Source: Rosettibacter primus (lineage in GTDB: Bacteria; Bacteroidota; Ignavibacteria; Ignavibacteriales; Melioribacteraceae). Taken from it: a stretch of 64,000 nucleotides of DNA. A program made the position numbers and the translations under genes. Below, piece after piece: positions 16,726-26,587 of this stretch. Under the pieces are notes generated by a model, which saw only the letters and a program-made list of their open reading frames with translations, did no database searches and was not told the origin of the DNA. The stretch lies in the NCBI RefSeq assembly GCF_036860675.1, contig NZ_JAYKGK010000003.1, positions 124,001 through 188,000 on the forward strand. Direction: 5' to 3'. Numbering within the stretch: the first letter of the stretch is position 1; the number at the start of each line of letters is the position of its first letter.

Positions 16726-18111
16726 TCATCTTTGTGGAATAGGAAATACAGGCAAACTTTCGTGTCCTTCTTCATCAACAGATTGAACAGCAAAAAAATA
16801 ATTATCTTTTGAATATGGCAGAACAACACTTGTATTTTTTACAAAAATTTTTTTCTCCCAGTATGGTTGAAATGTTTCTCTCACTAAGACATAATAGCCT
16901 GAAGGATTTTTGCCTATTGAAGGAGATGACCATCGAAGACTGGTTTTATTTGTTAACTCTCTTACATCAATAAAAACATTTTCAGGTGATGCAGGTGCTA
17001 AAGCTAAATTAGCAAGCACTGCACAATTAACAGCAGTAATTTTACGAACATATTCGAAATCGATAAATTCTGGTAAATCACCATATTGTTTGCCATTTTC
17101 AATTCTCACATTTTGATGTTGATGGTCATAATTTTCATTCATTTCACAAAATCGAACAGCTGCATAACCAAGACGATTAAATGGGGTATGGTCTCCGCCT
17201 CTTAAAAATCTATCGCTTCTAAAAATTAATTTTACATTTATCTGGTCAACATATCTTTCACCAATTTCTTTGATGTATCTTGCAAGCTGTCTTGATTTAC
17301 CATCATATTCAGAACCAGTCAATTTTCTTAAACTTTCTTCTTCTTTTGATTCGTTAACAGGAATATTTTCACTAAATACACGAACATTTACATTATCATT
17401 TAAAAATGTTTCATTAGAAAAAGTATTTCCAATCATATCATTATTGAGCATAGCAATTAAATTACAGTTATTCAACATACTTAATTTATTTTCTTTTATT
17501 TTTTTTGCAAGATGTGTTGAACCTAAGAGTCCCTGTTCTTCTCCAGAAAATGCAACAAATATAATTGAAACAGGAAATTCTCTTTTAGACATAACTCTTG
17601 CTAATTCCATAACTGCAGCGACACCTGATAAATCATCATTGGCTCCTGGTGCATCAATAGTGCTGTCCATAACATTTTCTGCTCTTGAATCGAAGTGAGC
17701 ACCAACAATTAAAACTCGATTATCATTTGTATCAGTTCCTTTCAAAATTGCCATTACATTCATTAAATTAACTTTTCTATCAATTCTTCTGCCATCTGGT
17801 TCAACTGTAAAATAGTCAATTTCTGTTAATAATCTCCCATTAGAATATTTTGCAAATTCATCGAATTGAGATTTAATCCACTTAGCTGCAGCACCAATGC
17901 CTACATTATCACTGCTTTGTGTGCTTAATGAATGACGAGTTTTAAATCCAACTAAAGTTCTTACATATTTTTCTAAATTTTGAGAAGAAATTTCATTTAT
18001 CATTTCATAAACTTTTTGATCACGATTTTGAATTATTGTTTGAGCATTATTCAACTGGATTAAAGAAAAATAAATAATAATGACAAAAATTAATTTGATA
18101 AAAAATTTCAT
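16726..18111 (-). CDS. Secreted M28-family zinc aminopeptidase
   Basis: 461 residues with signal peptide (FIKLIFVIIIYFSLIQLNNAQ) and a good ribosome site (AGGGGATAAAATC before ATG). The M28 metal ligands read in order: His in VGAHFDSR, bridging Asp in GANDDLSGVAA, the Glu pair in SGEEQGLLGS, Asp in NNDMIGN, and His in GGDHTPFNRLGY. A C-terminal fibronectin-III-like segment begins near 380 (FIDVRELTNKTSLRWSSP). The family removes N-terminal residues from peptides outside the cytoplasm. The gene lies 30 bases after the amidohydrolase gene on the same strand, so the two likely form a pair for peptide or amide use. Confidence 0.93.
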   Translation of the reverse strand: MKFFIKLIFVIIIYFSLIQLNNAQTIIQNRDQKVYEMINEISSQNLEKYVRTLVGFKTRHSLSTQSSDNVGIGAAAKWIKSQFDEFAKYSNGRLLTEIDYFTVEPDGRRIDRKVNLMNVMAILKGTDTNDNRVLIVGAHFDSRAENVMDSTIDAPGANDDLSGVAAVMELARVMSKREFPVSIIFVAFSGEEQGLLGSTHLAKKIKENKLSMLNNCNLIAMLNNDMIGNTFSNETFLNDNVNVRVFSENIPVNESKEEESLRKLTGSEYDGKSRQLARYIKEIGERYVDQINVKLIFRSDRFLRGGDHTPFNRLGYAAVRFCEMNENYDHQHQNVRIENGKQYGDLPEFIDFEYVRKITAVNCAVLANLALAPASPENVFIDVRELTNKTSLRWSSPSIGKNPSGYYVLVRETFQPYWEKKIFVKNTSVVLPYSKDNYFFAVQSVDEEGHESLPVFPIPQR

Positions 18112-18140
18112 GATTTTATCCCCTTGAAATTTTTCAGAGT

Positions 18141-19880
18141 TTATTTTGTTCTGTATAAAATTTTCCCGTCAACAATTGTATATAAAACTTTAGTCGATAG
18201 AATTTCTTCATCGCTACAATTTAACAAATCGTTTGAAAGAACTACAATATCTGCAAGTTTACCAATTGAAATAGAACCAATTAGATTTTCCTGGAATGAA
18301 GCATATGCGCCATTGATTGTATATGATTTCAGTGCTTCGAGTCTCGTCATTTTTTGCTCTGGATAGAAATAAGAACCAATTGAAGTTTTTCTTGTAACTG
18401 TTGTATAAAAATTTTTTATTGGGTCTACATCTTCTACAGGTGCATCGGTTCCATTACAGATTATTGTACCGTTATCAATTAATTTTTTCCATGCATAGGC
18501 TCCTTCTCTTGCTCTTTTTTCACCTAATCTTTCGATAACAAAAGCAGCATCGGAAGTGCAGTGTATGCCTTGCATTGCAGCAATAATTCCTAATTTAGAA
18601 AATCGATTAATATCTTGAGAAGATAAATGCTGTGCATGTTCAATTCTCCAGCGCAAATCTTTTTTATCAGGAAATTTTTTAAATATCTTTTCGTATAGAT
18701 TTAGAACTTCTCGATTACCCTTATCCCCAATAGCATGAATACACATTTGAAAATCATTTTTGATTGCAAGTTCACAAATTTTTTCTAAATCTTGAATTGG
18801 AGTAACATTAGAACCAAAATGATTTGGCAAATCTGAATACGGTTCGAGCAGCCAGGCTCCACGAGAACCAAGAGCTCCATCAATATATTGTTTTATTGAC
18901 CGAACTGTCAGATGATTATTTCCATAGCCAGTTAATTTATAATCTTTCAATATATAATCTTGTAATTTATGAACAGGTTCATTTATCATAACATAAAGCC
19001 GAATTGGAATTTTAGATGAATCAACGAGTTGTTTGATAATTTCAATAATTTCAAAAGTCTCTCCTGCATCATGAAAAGATGTTACTCCTTTTTTTATGCA
19101 TTCATCTACAGCTAATTGAATTTTTCTTTTATAATCAGAATAAATTTGTTCTGCAGTTCTTTTCTCAAGATACTCTTCATAAAATTTTGTAATTAACTGT
19201 TCAGCATTTTCTTCAAAAACACCGACTGGATTACCAAGTTTATCACGAACAATGGTTCCGCCATTTGGATTTTTTGTATTCTTGTCAACATGGGCAATCT
19301 GCATTGCTTTCGCATTAGCAAAAATTGCATGACCACTTGCATGAAATAAAATTACTGGATTATTCGGTGTTACTTCGCTCAATTTATCATGAACAGGATA
19401 ACCATTTACATTGGGTTGCGGTTTAGAATTAAATTTTTCTTGATGCCAGCCTCTGCCAATTATCCATTCGCCGGGCTTAGTATTCTTTGCTGCATCTGCA
19501 ATTAGTTTTATTATATCATCCCAATTTCTTGCATTTTTCAAATCAATATTTACTAATGATTCACCTAAGCCAATTAAATGAGCATGACTTTCAATAAAAC
19601 CCGGCATTACAAACTTTCCATCTAAATCTATTACTTCCGTTGAATCTCCAATTAACTTTTCAACTTCTTCTGCGGAACCGACAGATAAAATTTTATTTCC
19701 TTTAATTGCGACTGCTTCTGCATACATATTTGAATCATCCATAGTTACAACATTGCCATTGAGTAAAACTAAATCTGCAGCATTATTCATATCTTTTTTC
19801 ATGCATTTAATTAATAAAAACGGTAGAATGATAATTATCAGAAGCAAGATAAATTTTTTTGGTTTCATTTTTAATCTCAT
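18141..19880 (-). CDS. Exported or membrane-anchored amidohydrolase (YtcJ-like)
   Basis: 579 residues. The N-terminus has a hydrophobic helix (KKFILLLIIIILPFLLIKCMKKD); the Cys has Lys before it, so it is not a normal lipobox. Amidohydrolase superfamily motifs follow: VMPGFIESHAHLIGLGESL, HASGHAIFANAKA, SFHDAGETF, MCIHAIGDKGNREV, RWRIEHAQHL and NGTDAPVEDVDPI, the order of YtcJ-type family-3 enzymes. Metal is bound by the HxH, His and Asp residues in these blocks. Substrate is unknown, probably an N-acyl or cyclic amide. A second start at 19868 is possible. Confidence 0.92.
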   Translation of the reverse strand: MRLKMKPKKFILLLIIIILPFLLIKCMKKDMNNAADLVLLNGNVVTMDDSNMYAEAVAIKGNKILSVGSAEEVEKLIGDSTEVIDLDGKFVMPGFIESHAHLIGLGESLVNIDLKNARNWDDIIKLIADAAKNTKPGEWIIGRGWHQEKFNSKPQPNVNGYPVHDKLSEVTPNNPVILFHASGHAIFANAKAMQIAHVDKNTKNPNGGTIVRDKLGNPVGVFEENAEQLITKFYEEYLEKRTAEQIYSDYKRKIQLAVDECIKKGVTSFHDAGETFEIIEIIKQLVDSSKIPIRLYVMINEPVHKLQDYILKDYKLTGYGNNHLTVRSIKQYIDGALGSRGAWLLEPYSDLPNHFGSNVTPIQDLEKICELAIKNDFQMCIHAIGDKGNREVLNLYEKIFKKFPDKKDLRWRIEHAQHLSSQDINRFSKLGIIAAMQGIHCTSDAAFVIERLGEKRAREGAYAWKKLIDNGTIICNGTDAPVEDVDPIKNFYTTVTRKTSIGSYFYPEQKMTRLEALKSYTINGAYASFQENLIGSISIGKLADIVVLSNDLLNCSDEEILSTKVLYTIVDGKILYRTK

Positions 19881-19947
19881 GTTAAATCATTTTTTGATAT
19901 TGTTAAATAAAATATTAACCTGGTAACTTCTAAAATACCGAATAAAA

Positions 19948-19978
19948 GTCATTCTGAATAGCGAAGCGACGAAGAATT
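19948..19978. repeat. Dispersed repeat of the CATTCTGA-GCGAAG-GAAGAAT type
   Basis: The block starts GTCATTCTGA and continues with GCGAAGCGACGAAGAAT. Short imperfect inverted character is seen (ATTCT ... AGAAT). Very similar blocks occur in many copies between genes of unrelated bacteria; that statement is from general knowledge and was not checked here. Only one copy is in the window. Confidence 0.6.
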
Positions 19979-20053
19979 TATCCTTTTAACTAAAACTTTG
20001 AAATTCTATATGAGCTATATTAAAAGTAAATCTTCATATAAAATAGAACACTG

Positions 20054-20073
20054 GCCTGCCTGCACAGGCAGGC
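20054..20073. repeat. Perfect G+C-rich palindrome
   Basis: GCCTGCCTGCACAGGCAGGC: 9-base arms with a 2-base centre, built from CCTG/CAGG units. It contrasts with the A+T-rich flanks and lacks a T run on either side, so it is more like a REP-type or dispersed palindromic element than a terminator. Confidence 0.75.
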
Positions 20074-20206
20074 AACACAGACTTAACAGACCTGCATCCC
20101 AAAGTAATTTGTACGTAGAGCAGGTTTAAAATTGAAAAATTATTTTTTATACAGTTCACAAAAAAATGAACAATTTTGCAGAAGTTTCTTATAAAAATTC
20201 AGTCAA

Positions 20207-20731
20207 CTAAAACCCAATTTTTCTTTTTGAATGCTCAGCAGGGGAAATTAATTGATTAATAACCTGAATGATCTGTATTATCTGTTCATCGTGTTCTTTA
20301 AGTTTGCTTTCAAGTTCTTTTAACTTCTCTTCAACTTTTTTATGAGAAGAAATTATTTCTCTTAGTTTAACAAATGCACGCATTATTAAAATGTTTACTT
20401 CAATTGCTCTTTCACTTTTCAACACAGATGAAAGCATTGCTACTCCTTGTTCTGTAAAAGCCATAGGTTTTGCCCCACCAAAATATCTTTTAGATGGTAT
20501 CACAAAATGTGATACCATAAGGTCTATTTCTTTTTGTGTAAGTATAAACATAAAATCTTCTGGAAATCTTTTAATGTTTCTTCGAACAGCCTGCTTTAAT
20601 GCGCGTGTCTCTACTCCGTATAAAACTGCAAGGTCTCTATCCAGAATTACTTTTTGATTTCGGATGACGAGAATTTTACTGATTACACTTTCAATCGGAA
20701 TTAGTGATTCATTTGAGATTTTCTTTTTCAT
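20207..20731 (-). CDS. ORF6N-domain protein
   Basis: About 174 residues from ATG 20731, with GGGAG about 9 bases upstream; a TTG at 20737 is an alternative. The ORF6N domain is clear: VILDRDLAVLYGVETRALKQAVRRNIKRFPEDFMFILTQKE, AMAFTEQGVAMLSS-like (here KPMAFTEQGVAMLSSVLKSERA) and IMRAFVKLREII. The C-terminal third (about 135-160) is a charged coiled coil. ORF6N domains occur in phage antirepressor-like proteins and as orphan chromosomal genes in Bacteroidota relatives; they probably bind DNA. No other phage gene is nearby, but dispersed repeats lie directly downstream, which fits a transferred or mobile cargo gene. Confidence 0.9.
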   Translation of the reverse strand: MKKKISNESLIPIESVISKILVIRNQKVILDRDLAVLYGVETRALKQAVRRNIKRFPEDFMFILTQKEIDLMVSHFVIPSKRYFGGAKPMAFTEQGVAMLSSVLKSERAIEVNILIMRAFVKLREIISSHKKVEEKLKELESKLKEHDEQIIQIIQVINQLISPAEHSKRKIGF

Positions 20732-20814
20732 TTTCAATTACTCCCTCTATAAATTTTTAATAAAGGAAATAATTCATGCCCCCTGCTTTTTTATGTAACT
20801 AAAATATGGTTTAG

Positions 20815-21690
20815 TTATTTTCTGTTTACAAGAATTACTCCTATAATAATAATTATTCCGCTAAACATTGTAAGAAAAGTAATTTCTTCTTTTAGAAAAA
20901 TCCATGCAGTAAATACAGTAACAAAAGGTTCAATGTAAAGGAAGGCGCCCACCTTTGAAGATTCCATCTCACTCATTGCTTGTGCCCAAAGTACATAAGC
21001 TAAACCCGAACAGAAAATCCCTAAAAAGATTAATGCATACCAGCCCGACATAGAAAGATGAAAAAGTGAATCAATATTTTTCGAATTAATTGTAAAAGGC
21101 AAAAGTATTATAGACATCATTAAAAATAGATAAAGAATTGTCATCAATGCGGAGTAATGAACAGAAATTTTTTTATTAACAAAAGAATAAATACTCCAAG
21201 TAAATGAACTTGCAAGAATTAGAAAATCTCCCTTGTTCGAAATAAAGTCGATTGATGATATATCTCCTTTGCTAATCAACAAAATTAATCCAACAAAAGA
21301 AATAAAGATGCCAATCAACTGAGTAAATGTTATTTTCTCTTTGAAGAAAATTATTCCAAGCATTGTCATAAAAACTGGGGTAATACCAATTATCCAGCCT
21401 GTATTTGATGCGGTTGTATGTTTTAATCCATTTAACTGAATCCATAGATGAAATGCAGCAATTAGTGCGAGTATAAAAATATAAGTATGGTCATGAAGAT
21501 TAATTGCAAAACTTTTCTTTTGTTTAAGAGCAATTATTGTTAAAAATAAAACTGCAAGAATCTGTCTTACTAAAACTATTAGAAGCGGTTCGAGGTATTC
21601 TAACAAAAATTTTGTGGCTATAAAAGACCCGCCCCATATTACAACAGACGTTAATGGTTTTAGAGCAGTTTTATAAGTGTTCGAGTTCAT
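20815..21690 (-). CDS. EamA/DMT-family transporter
   Basis: 291 residues with ten predicted membrane helices in two EamA halves. Examples are VVIWGGSFIATKFLLEYLEPL in the first half and SSFTWSIYSFVNKKISVHYSAL plus FLYIEPFVTVFTAWIFLKEEIT in the second. The family exports metabolites or amino acids across the inner membrane; substrate is unknown. It is followed by the ORF6N gene on the same strand, 77 bases away, but functional linkage is unlikely. Confidence 0.93.
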   Translation of the reverse strand: MNSNTYKTALKPLTSVVIWGGSFIATKFLLEYLEPLLIVLVRQILAVLFLTIIALKQKKSFAINLHDHTYIFILALIAAFHLWIQLNGLKHTTASNTGWIIGITPVFMTMLGIIFFKEKITFTQLIGIFISFVGLILLISKGDISSIDFISNKGDFLILASSFTWSIYSFVNKKISVHYSALMTILYLFLMMSIILLPFTINSKNIDSLFHLSMSGWYALIFLGIFCSGLAYVLWAQAMSEMESSKVGAFLYIEPFVTVFTAWIFLKEEITFLTMFSGIIIIIGVILVNRK

Positions 21691-21905
21691 GTTTTAATAA
21701 AATCTAAAAATAATTTTAATAATCTGTAAAAAAGCAAAGTATAAAAATAAAAAACAAGATTGCGCGATAATGTTAATTTTGATAAATAATTTAATTAGGC
21801 TTTGTATTACTTTTATTATATGAGGATTAAAAGATGGAGAACTAAATAGAAATTTTTCTGCAAGCAATAATTATACGTCCTACAAAAATTAAAAATGATT
21901 TTCAA

Positions 21906-24326
21906 TTAAAATAAAATAGCATTTACACCAAAAACAAAATTATTATTATCTCTATAATTTAACTTCCATGTAAATTCGATTGATAAGGGGAAAAGAATAT
22001 GACCAATTCCAAATCCCAGTTCATAAAATGGATGCTTGAATTCTTTGTATGAGTGCATTAAAATATTTTTACTTTTTTCTGAAATGTTGATTAATGCAGC
22101 ATTAAAATGGCAGGACAATGTTAATTGAGAATCCTTTAGCAGTGGAATTTTCAGCATTCTGAAAATTTCATCATTAAAATTGTATTGTGTGTTCAGGATA
22201 AATCCGCTATCTCCAAATATCTCTCCCAATCTTATTGTTCGAAATGTTAAATATTTTCCAAGATTATCGATATTACCTGAAAGAGCATACATCATTTGAA
22301 AAGGTACTGCTCCTTCTGAAAAAATATTTTCTATGTTATATAAAAAAGATGTTGATTTAAATGAACGGATATTCCCAAACAAATTAATCTGATAAAGTTT
22401 GAATTCACTCTGACTTTTCAATAATGATTTGCTGCTTATTATCACATTGCCATTAAATTTAGAAAATATTTCTCTTCTGTTTACTCTTTGACGTGTATAG
22501 CCATTTTCAATATAACTTCTTATATCTATTAAAATCCGAGCGGTAATAGCATTTATTTTGTTCTCGTAGATTAATTTGTTCTCTCTGTATCTTCTTGATT
22601 TAAAGAAAAAAGAAAAATCAGAATTATTGAATGCGTTGTTGTCTGTTCTGTTAATAAATCCAAATCCCAGGCCTAGCACAGGAAAAATCTCTTTAAATAC
22701 TTTTAACTCCCAGCCTTTAGTGTAATAATAATCTCTAAAATCATATTTATTAAAAAGGCTTAAAAATGTGGAGGTGAATTTACTGTAAGAAATATTTTCA
22801 CCGAATAAATCAGCAAGCTTGTTATAAATGTTCAATGATATTTCTCCAGTCCGATATTCTCCCAATAAATATTTAATTGATAAATCTGTTTTAAAATTTT
22901 TGTCAGAAAAACCATAACCAATTTCGAAATATGAATTAAATCTTTTATCAAGTTCTTCATCAATATAGAATCCAAAGTTTAGTTGATGACCTGTAACCCT
23001 ATTGAAACTATAAACACCTAGAGGCGCTGTTATTGAATAATTATCAGAAAAATACCATCTGTTATTAAAGATAGAATTATTATCCCAGAAACTTCGAGGA
23101 ATATGTTCAAGACTATCGATTCTTTTGTATGCAGCAATTTCTTCTTCCGTGTTCGGAATTGTTTGAATTGTTTTCCAGTAAGAGGAATCTTTTTTGTCAG
23201 CATCTGAAAGAACTTTTATAATAGCCATGTCAAAAATTTTGTCATCAATTTCAGTATTGAACTGATAATCATAAAATATAGAATTAATCTCAAAACCAAA
23301 TTTAAGAAGTCCCAATAGATTTCCTTCTACAAATAGTCTGTAATCAATTGGCATAGAAATTTGATTTTCGAAAGTGGAAAATTGTTGTAAGATATTTATT
23401 TTATCAAAAAGCTTGGTGGCATTGGCAGCATCATTTAAAAATACATCAATTTTAATGGGAGAATATAAACTATCAATCAAATAAATATCTCCATAAAATC
23501 CGGGATTAGTACTATCAATCGGTTCAAAATATATTTTGTAGACTTTATGATTATCAATTGCAAGAGTATCTTTAATTAAATAATAATAGAATTCAAGCGC
23601 ATCATCTGCGAGTGGACTTAACAGCTGCCTGTTGTAAAATCTAATATCATTCGAATAAAAATTTTGTAGTAATCTTCCGCCTGTTAAAATATTTACTGAA
23701 GGCGGCAGATTAGCTGCTTGTTTTCTGGCAATGATTTCTTCTTTATAACGATTAGTTTTTTTAAAATACCCTCTACTTTCGTTTTCAATAATACCTGTAA
23801 TTTTTAGCTTGCCTGTGTCTTTTTCACCCAATGAAACACCAACGCTTCTATCGCTCGCAATAATATCTTTTGTGGTTTTAATCAAAAACTTTGTATAAGC
23901 ATTGAAAATACAGGAATTTAATTTTTGTTCTCTTTCTCTTTTTAATCTGATTGCTTCCTTTATCAAATTATTGGCAGGATTAATTTTAGGTAACACAGTT
24001 ATTTCAGATAATTTAATGGAAATAGGCTCCAATAATATTTTAACATTTTTATGTTCTATTAAATTTATTTTAACTGTGTCTGATTTATAACCAATATAAG
24101 AAACAATTAAAGTATAATTTCCATGGCTCAATTTTAACTCGAACTCACCTTCTGAATTTGCTGCAGTTCCAGTTGCAGTTCCACTTACACGAACATTAGC
24201 ATAACTTAATTTTTCATTTGTTAGTTTATCTTTAACAATTCCTTTAATTGAGAATAACTGAGAATAGATTATAACATTAAACAGAAGAAAAAATATTACA
24301 AAAAAATTTACAGCCACTTTTAACAT
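21906..24326 (-). CDS. DUF5686 outer-membrane protein with carboxypeptidase-like domain
   Basis: 806 residues with a signal peptide ending near VIIYSQ. Residues about 27-115 form a carboxypeptidase-regulatory-like (CarboxypepD_reg) domain: IKGIVKDKLTNEKLSYANVRV, NSEGEFELKLSHGNYTLIVSYIGYKSD. The rest matches DUF5686: a periplasmic part, then an amphipathic beta-strand-rich C-terminal barrel ending in NNFVFGVNAILF with a terminal Phe, typical of outer-membrane proteins. These proteins are common in Bacteroidota relatives and resemble TonB-receptor barrels without the plug; transport role is unknown. It stands alone, convergent with nothing close. Confidence 0.88.
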   Translation of the reverse strand: MLKVAVNFFVIFFLLFNVIIYSQLFSIKGIVKDKLTNEKLSYANVRVSGTATGTAANSEGEFELKLSHGNYTLIVSYIGYKSDTVKINLIEHKNVKILLEPISIKLSEITVLPKINPANNLIKEAIRLKREREQKLNSCIFNAYTKFLIKTTKDIIASDRSVGVSLGEKDTGKLKITGIIENESRGYFKKTNRYKEEIIARKQAANLPPSVNILTGGRLLQNFYSNDIRFYNRQLLSPLADDALEFYYYLIKDTLAIDNHKVYKIYFEPIDSTNPGFYGDIYLIDSLYSPIKIDVFLNDAANATKLFDKINILQQFSTFENQISMPIDYRLFVEGNLLGLLKFGFEINSIFYDYQFNTEIDDKIFDMAIIKVLSDADKKDSSYWKTIQTIPNTEEEIAAYKRIDSLEHIPRSFWDNNSIFNNRWYFSDNYSITAPLGVYSFNRVTGHQLNFGFYIDEELDKRFNSYFEIGYGFSDKNFKTDLSIKYLLGEYRTGEISLNIYNKLADLFGENISYSKFTSTFLSLFNKYDFRDYYYTKGWELKVFKEIFPVLGLGFGFINRTDNNAFNNSDFSFFFKSRRYRENKLIYENKINAITARILIDIRSYIENGYTRQRVNRREIFSKFNGNVIISSKSLLKSQSEFKLYQINLFGNIRSFKSTSFLYNIENIFSEGAVPFQMMYALSGNIDNLGKYLTFRTIRLGEIFGDSGFILNTQYNFNDEIFRMLKIPLLKDSQLTLSCHFNAALINISEKSKNILMHSYKEFKHPFYELGFGIGHILFPLSIEFTWKLNYRDNNNFVFGVNAILF

Positions 24327-24398
24327 AAAACCTTCTGCTTTTGTTGTAAAGTAAGTATATTACAAAAAAAGAAAATTAATTATTTCTTTTATAAAGTT

Positions 24399-25328
24399 AT
24401 GCAAAGAAAAATTATAATAACAGGAGCAACGGGATTAATAGGAAGAAAGATTTCCGAAATTTTGATTGAAAATAACAATTATGTAATTATCTTTTCAAGA
24501 AGGCCAGAAATTGCAAAAGAAATAATTAAAAATGCATCTGAATATGTTCTCTGGGATTATGAAAAGTCTTCTGAATGGAAAAATTTTCTTGAAGGTTCCG
24601 ATGCAATTATAAATCTTGCGGGTGAATCAATAATATCAAATCGCTGGAATAAAAAAACAAAACAAAGAATTTATAATAGCAGAATAATTACTACACGTTC
24701 TTTAGTAAATGCAGTAAAGGAAATTAGCAATAAACCCGAATCTTTTATTTCAGCTTCTGCTGTTGGTTATTATGGGAACAGAAACGAAGAGGTTAATGAA
24801 TACTCTGAAAAAGGAAATGGTTTTTTAGCAAATCTTGTAAATGACTGGGAAAGCGAATCAAAAGTTCTTGAAAAATATAATGTCCGAGTAGTAAACATAA
24901 GATTGGGAACTGTTCTTTCAATGAATGGCGGAGCTCTGCCAAAATTAGTTAATCAATTCAAATTATTCTTAGGTGGAACTTTAGGAAATGGAAACCAATG
25001 GTTTCCATGGATTCATATTGATGATGCAGCAGGGATTTTCTTATTTGCATTAAATAATAGAATAAATGGAATATTAAATGCAGTATCTCCCAATCTGATA
25101 ACACAAAAAGAATTTTCGAAAATTCTTGCAAAAGTTCTTAAGAAACCATGCTTTTTTAGAATACCAGTAATATTATTAAAAATTATCTTAGGTGAAGCAG
25201 CAAATGTATTACTGGAAGGAGCTAAAGTTTATCCTAAATTAACAATTGAATATGGTTATCAATTCAAATATGATGATATTGAGAAAGCATTAATAAATTT
25301 GTTGAAGAGTAATAATTTCATTACATAA
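24399..25328 (+). CDS. TIGR01777-family NAD-dependent epimerase-like oxidoreductase
   Basis: 309 residues. An N-terminal Rossmann motif (IIITGATGLIGRKISEIL) is followed by INLAGESI, SASAVGYYGN (Ser-Tyr of the short-chain type), VVNIRLGTVLSMNGGALPK and GNGNQWFPWIHIDDAAGIFLFAL, and the DUF1731-type C-terminus. Members are related to YfcH and to plant SulA; substrate unknown. The gene is convergent with the pseudopilin operon, only 4 bases apart. Nothing in the context suggests a pathway. Confidence 0.93.
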   Translation: MQRKIIITGATGLIGRKISEILIENNNYVIIFSRRPEIAKEIIKNASEYVLWDYEKSSEWKNFLEGSDAIINLAGESIISNRWNKKTKQRIYNSRIITTRSLVNAVKEISNKPESFISASAVGYYGNRNEEVNEYSEKGNGFLANLVNDWESESKVLEKYNVRVVNIRLGTVLSMNGGALPKLVNQFKLFLGGTLGNGNQWFPWIHIDDAAGIFLFALNNRINGILNAVSPNLITQKEFSKILAKVLKKPCFFRIPVILLKIILGEAANVLLEGAKVYPKLTIEYGYQFKYDDIEKALINLLKSNNFIT

Positions 25329-25332
25329 AAAA

Positions 25333-26577
25333 TTATTCAAACCATGAAACAATTTCGAGATTACCTGTGCCTGGAAATGCTGGCGGACTTCCAAGCATAA
25401 ACCTGCTATCATAACGGTATCTTTTACTAAATCCATTTACAATTGTTATTACACCATGCGATTCCTGAAATTGACCTACTGGACCTCTCATGTATTGTGT
25501 AATACCGCCGTATAAGTAAATGTTTCCACTTGGTGGTCTGGTGTTATAATTTTCAGCAGTAAATGAACCACGCTGAGCATAAATTGCTGCTTGAATAACA
25601 ATATCTGAACGATTCGGCGTATTATCTGTAACAACAACATCTCTTTCTGCAACAATTCCAATCATATCAGTTGAATTGGGGTCAATTTGCGGATTGTTAT
25701 AGCATACAATATTATCATCCAAGTATATTTTGCCACGGTTACCACCTGTACCTGATGCAGCAATTGTATATTGTCCCTTGACCGTTCCTTTTATGTGAAC
25801 TTCTGCATTATCAATATATATTACACCATTAGGTGCAAAAGTAGAAGCAAGAACATATGTCCAAGAACCTGTGGGACTATATCGATAACGAATACTATCC
25901 CCTCGAAATTCCATGTAAACAAGATTTTTACCTGTTATTACTTTTCCTCCTGCGGAAGCTGCATTAGCAACATTTGAGACCCCATTTAGCGGAATATCCT
26001 GATGAACTCCTGTTTCCAGTCCACCATAAAATTTTGGTTTTGCCGAATTGCTGTATTTAACAACGCTCCCGTCTATGGTTACTTTTCCATAAAAAACAGG
26101 TTCATCTGCAACTCTTAGCTGTCCATTTGTATGGAAAGGTCCCCATACAGTATCTCGAGTAGTCCACCATATTGTAGAGCCTTCAGAATCAGAGAAATAT
26201 GCATATTTTGCAAAAGAACTTGGTTGAAATAAAACTTTTATTGTGTATGTAGTTCCTCCATAATTTGCAGTTGATACAATTTGCCTAATTTTTCTAAAAG
26301 CATCTAATGTAGTAAGTGTAACCTGAATATCACCAAAATCATTTGGAGTATCATATAACCTGTAATTGAAAGTGTTATCCCCCATTGAATTATTTAAGAA
26401 TAATTTATTAGCAACAATATTTACACCTGCAGCAGCATAACTATGCGCTTTAGACGAGTAATAATAGCTAGAAAAATTCTCTATCGTACTAGTTGCCATA
26501 TTATTAAAGTTCCTTCCCGCTACCATAAAAATTAAACTGAACCCGAGAACTAAAAGCAATGCACCTTTACCTCCCAT
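25333..26577 (-). CDS. DUF4900-like secreted/pilus-associated protein (PilX-like position)
   Basis: 414 residues. A short N-terminus (MGGKG) leads directly into a hydrophobic helix (ALLLVLGFSLIFMVAG), as in type IV pilins, but position +5 is not Glu. The helix continues as SYAAAGVNIVANKLF. The large C-terminal part is strand-rich, with WGPFHTNGQLRV, repeated glycine turns and NGVIYIDNAEVHIKGTVKGQYTI, consistent with a parallel beta-roll, and resembles DUF4900. It is the last of three co-oriented genes (10 bases after the second), all with pilin-like starts. A role as a large minor pseudopilin of a type IV pilus or type II secretion machine is inferred. Confidence 0.7.
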   Translation of the reverse strand: MGGKGALLLVLGFSLIFMVAGRNFNNMATSTIENFSSYYYSSKAHSYAAAGVNIVANKLFLNNSMGDNTFNYRLYDTPNDFGDIQVTLTTLDAFRKIRQIVSTANYGGTTYTIKVLFQPSSFAKYAYFSDSEGSTIWWTTRDTVWGPFHTNGQLRVADEPVFYGKVTIDGSVVKYSNSAKPKFYGGLETGVHQDIPLNGVSNVANAASAGGKVITGKNLVYMEFRGDSIRYRYSPTGSWTYVLASTFAPNGVIYIDNAEVHIKGTVKGQYTIAASGTGGNRGKIYLDDNIVCYNNPQIDPNSTDMIGIVAERDVVVTDNTPNRSDIVIQAAIYAQRGSFTAENYNTRPPSGNIYLYGGITQYMRGPVGQFQESHGVITIVNGFSKRYRYDSRFMLGSPPAFPGTGNLEIVSWFE

Positions 26578-26587
26578 AAATTCTCCT

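Larger units (their letters stand above)
19881..20206. other. Repeat-bearing intergenic region beside the ORF6N gene
   Basis: 326 bases without a gene. It holds a CATTCTGA...GCGAAGCGACGAAGAAT block, a perfect G+C-rich palindrome, and a diverged ACCTGC ... GCAGGT pair with GTAGAGCAGG near 20117. Base composition changes sharply from the A+T-rich surroundings. These look like remnants of dispersed intergenic repeats rather than regulatory DNA of the flanking genes. Confidence 0.6.
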
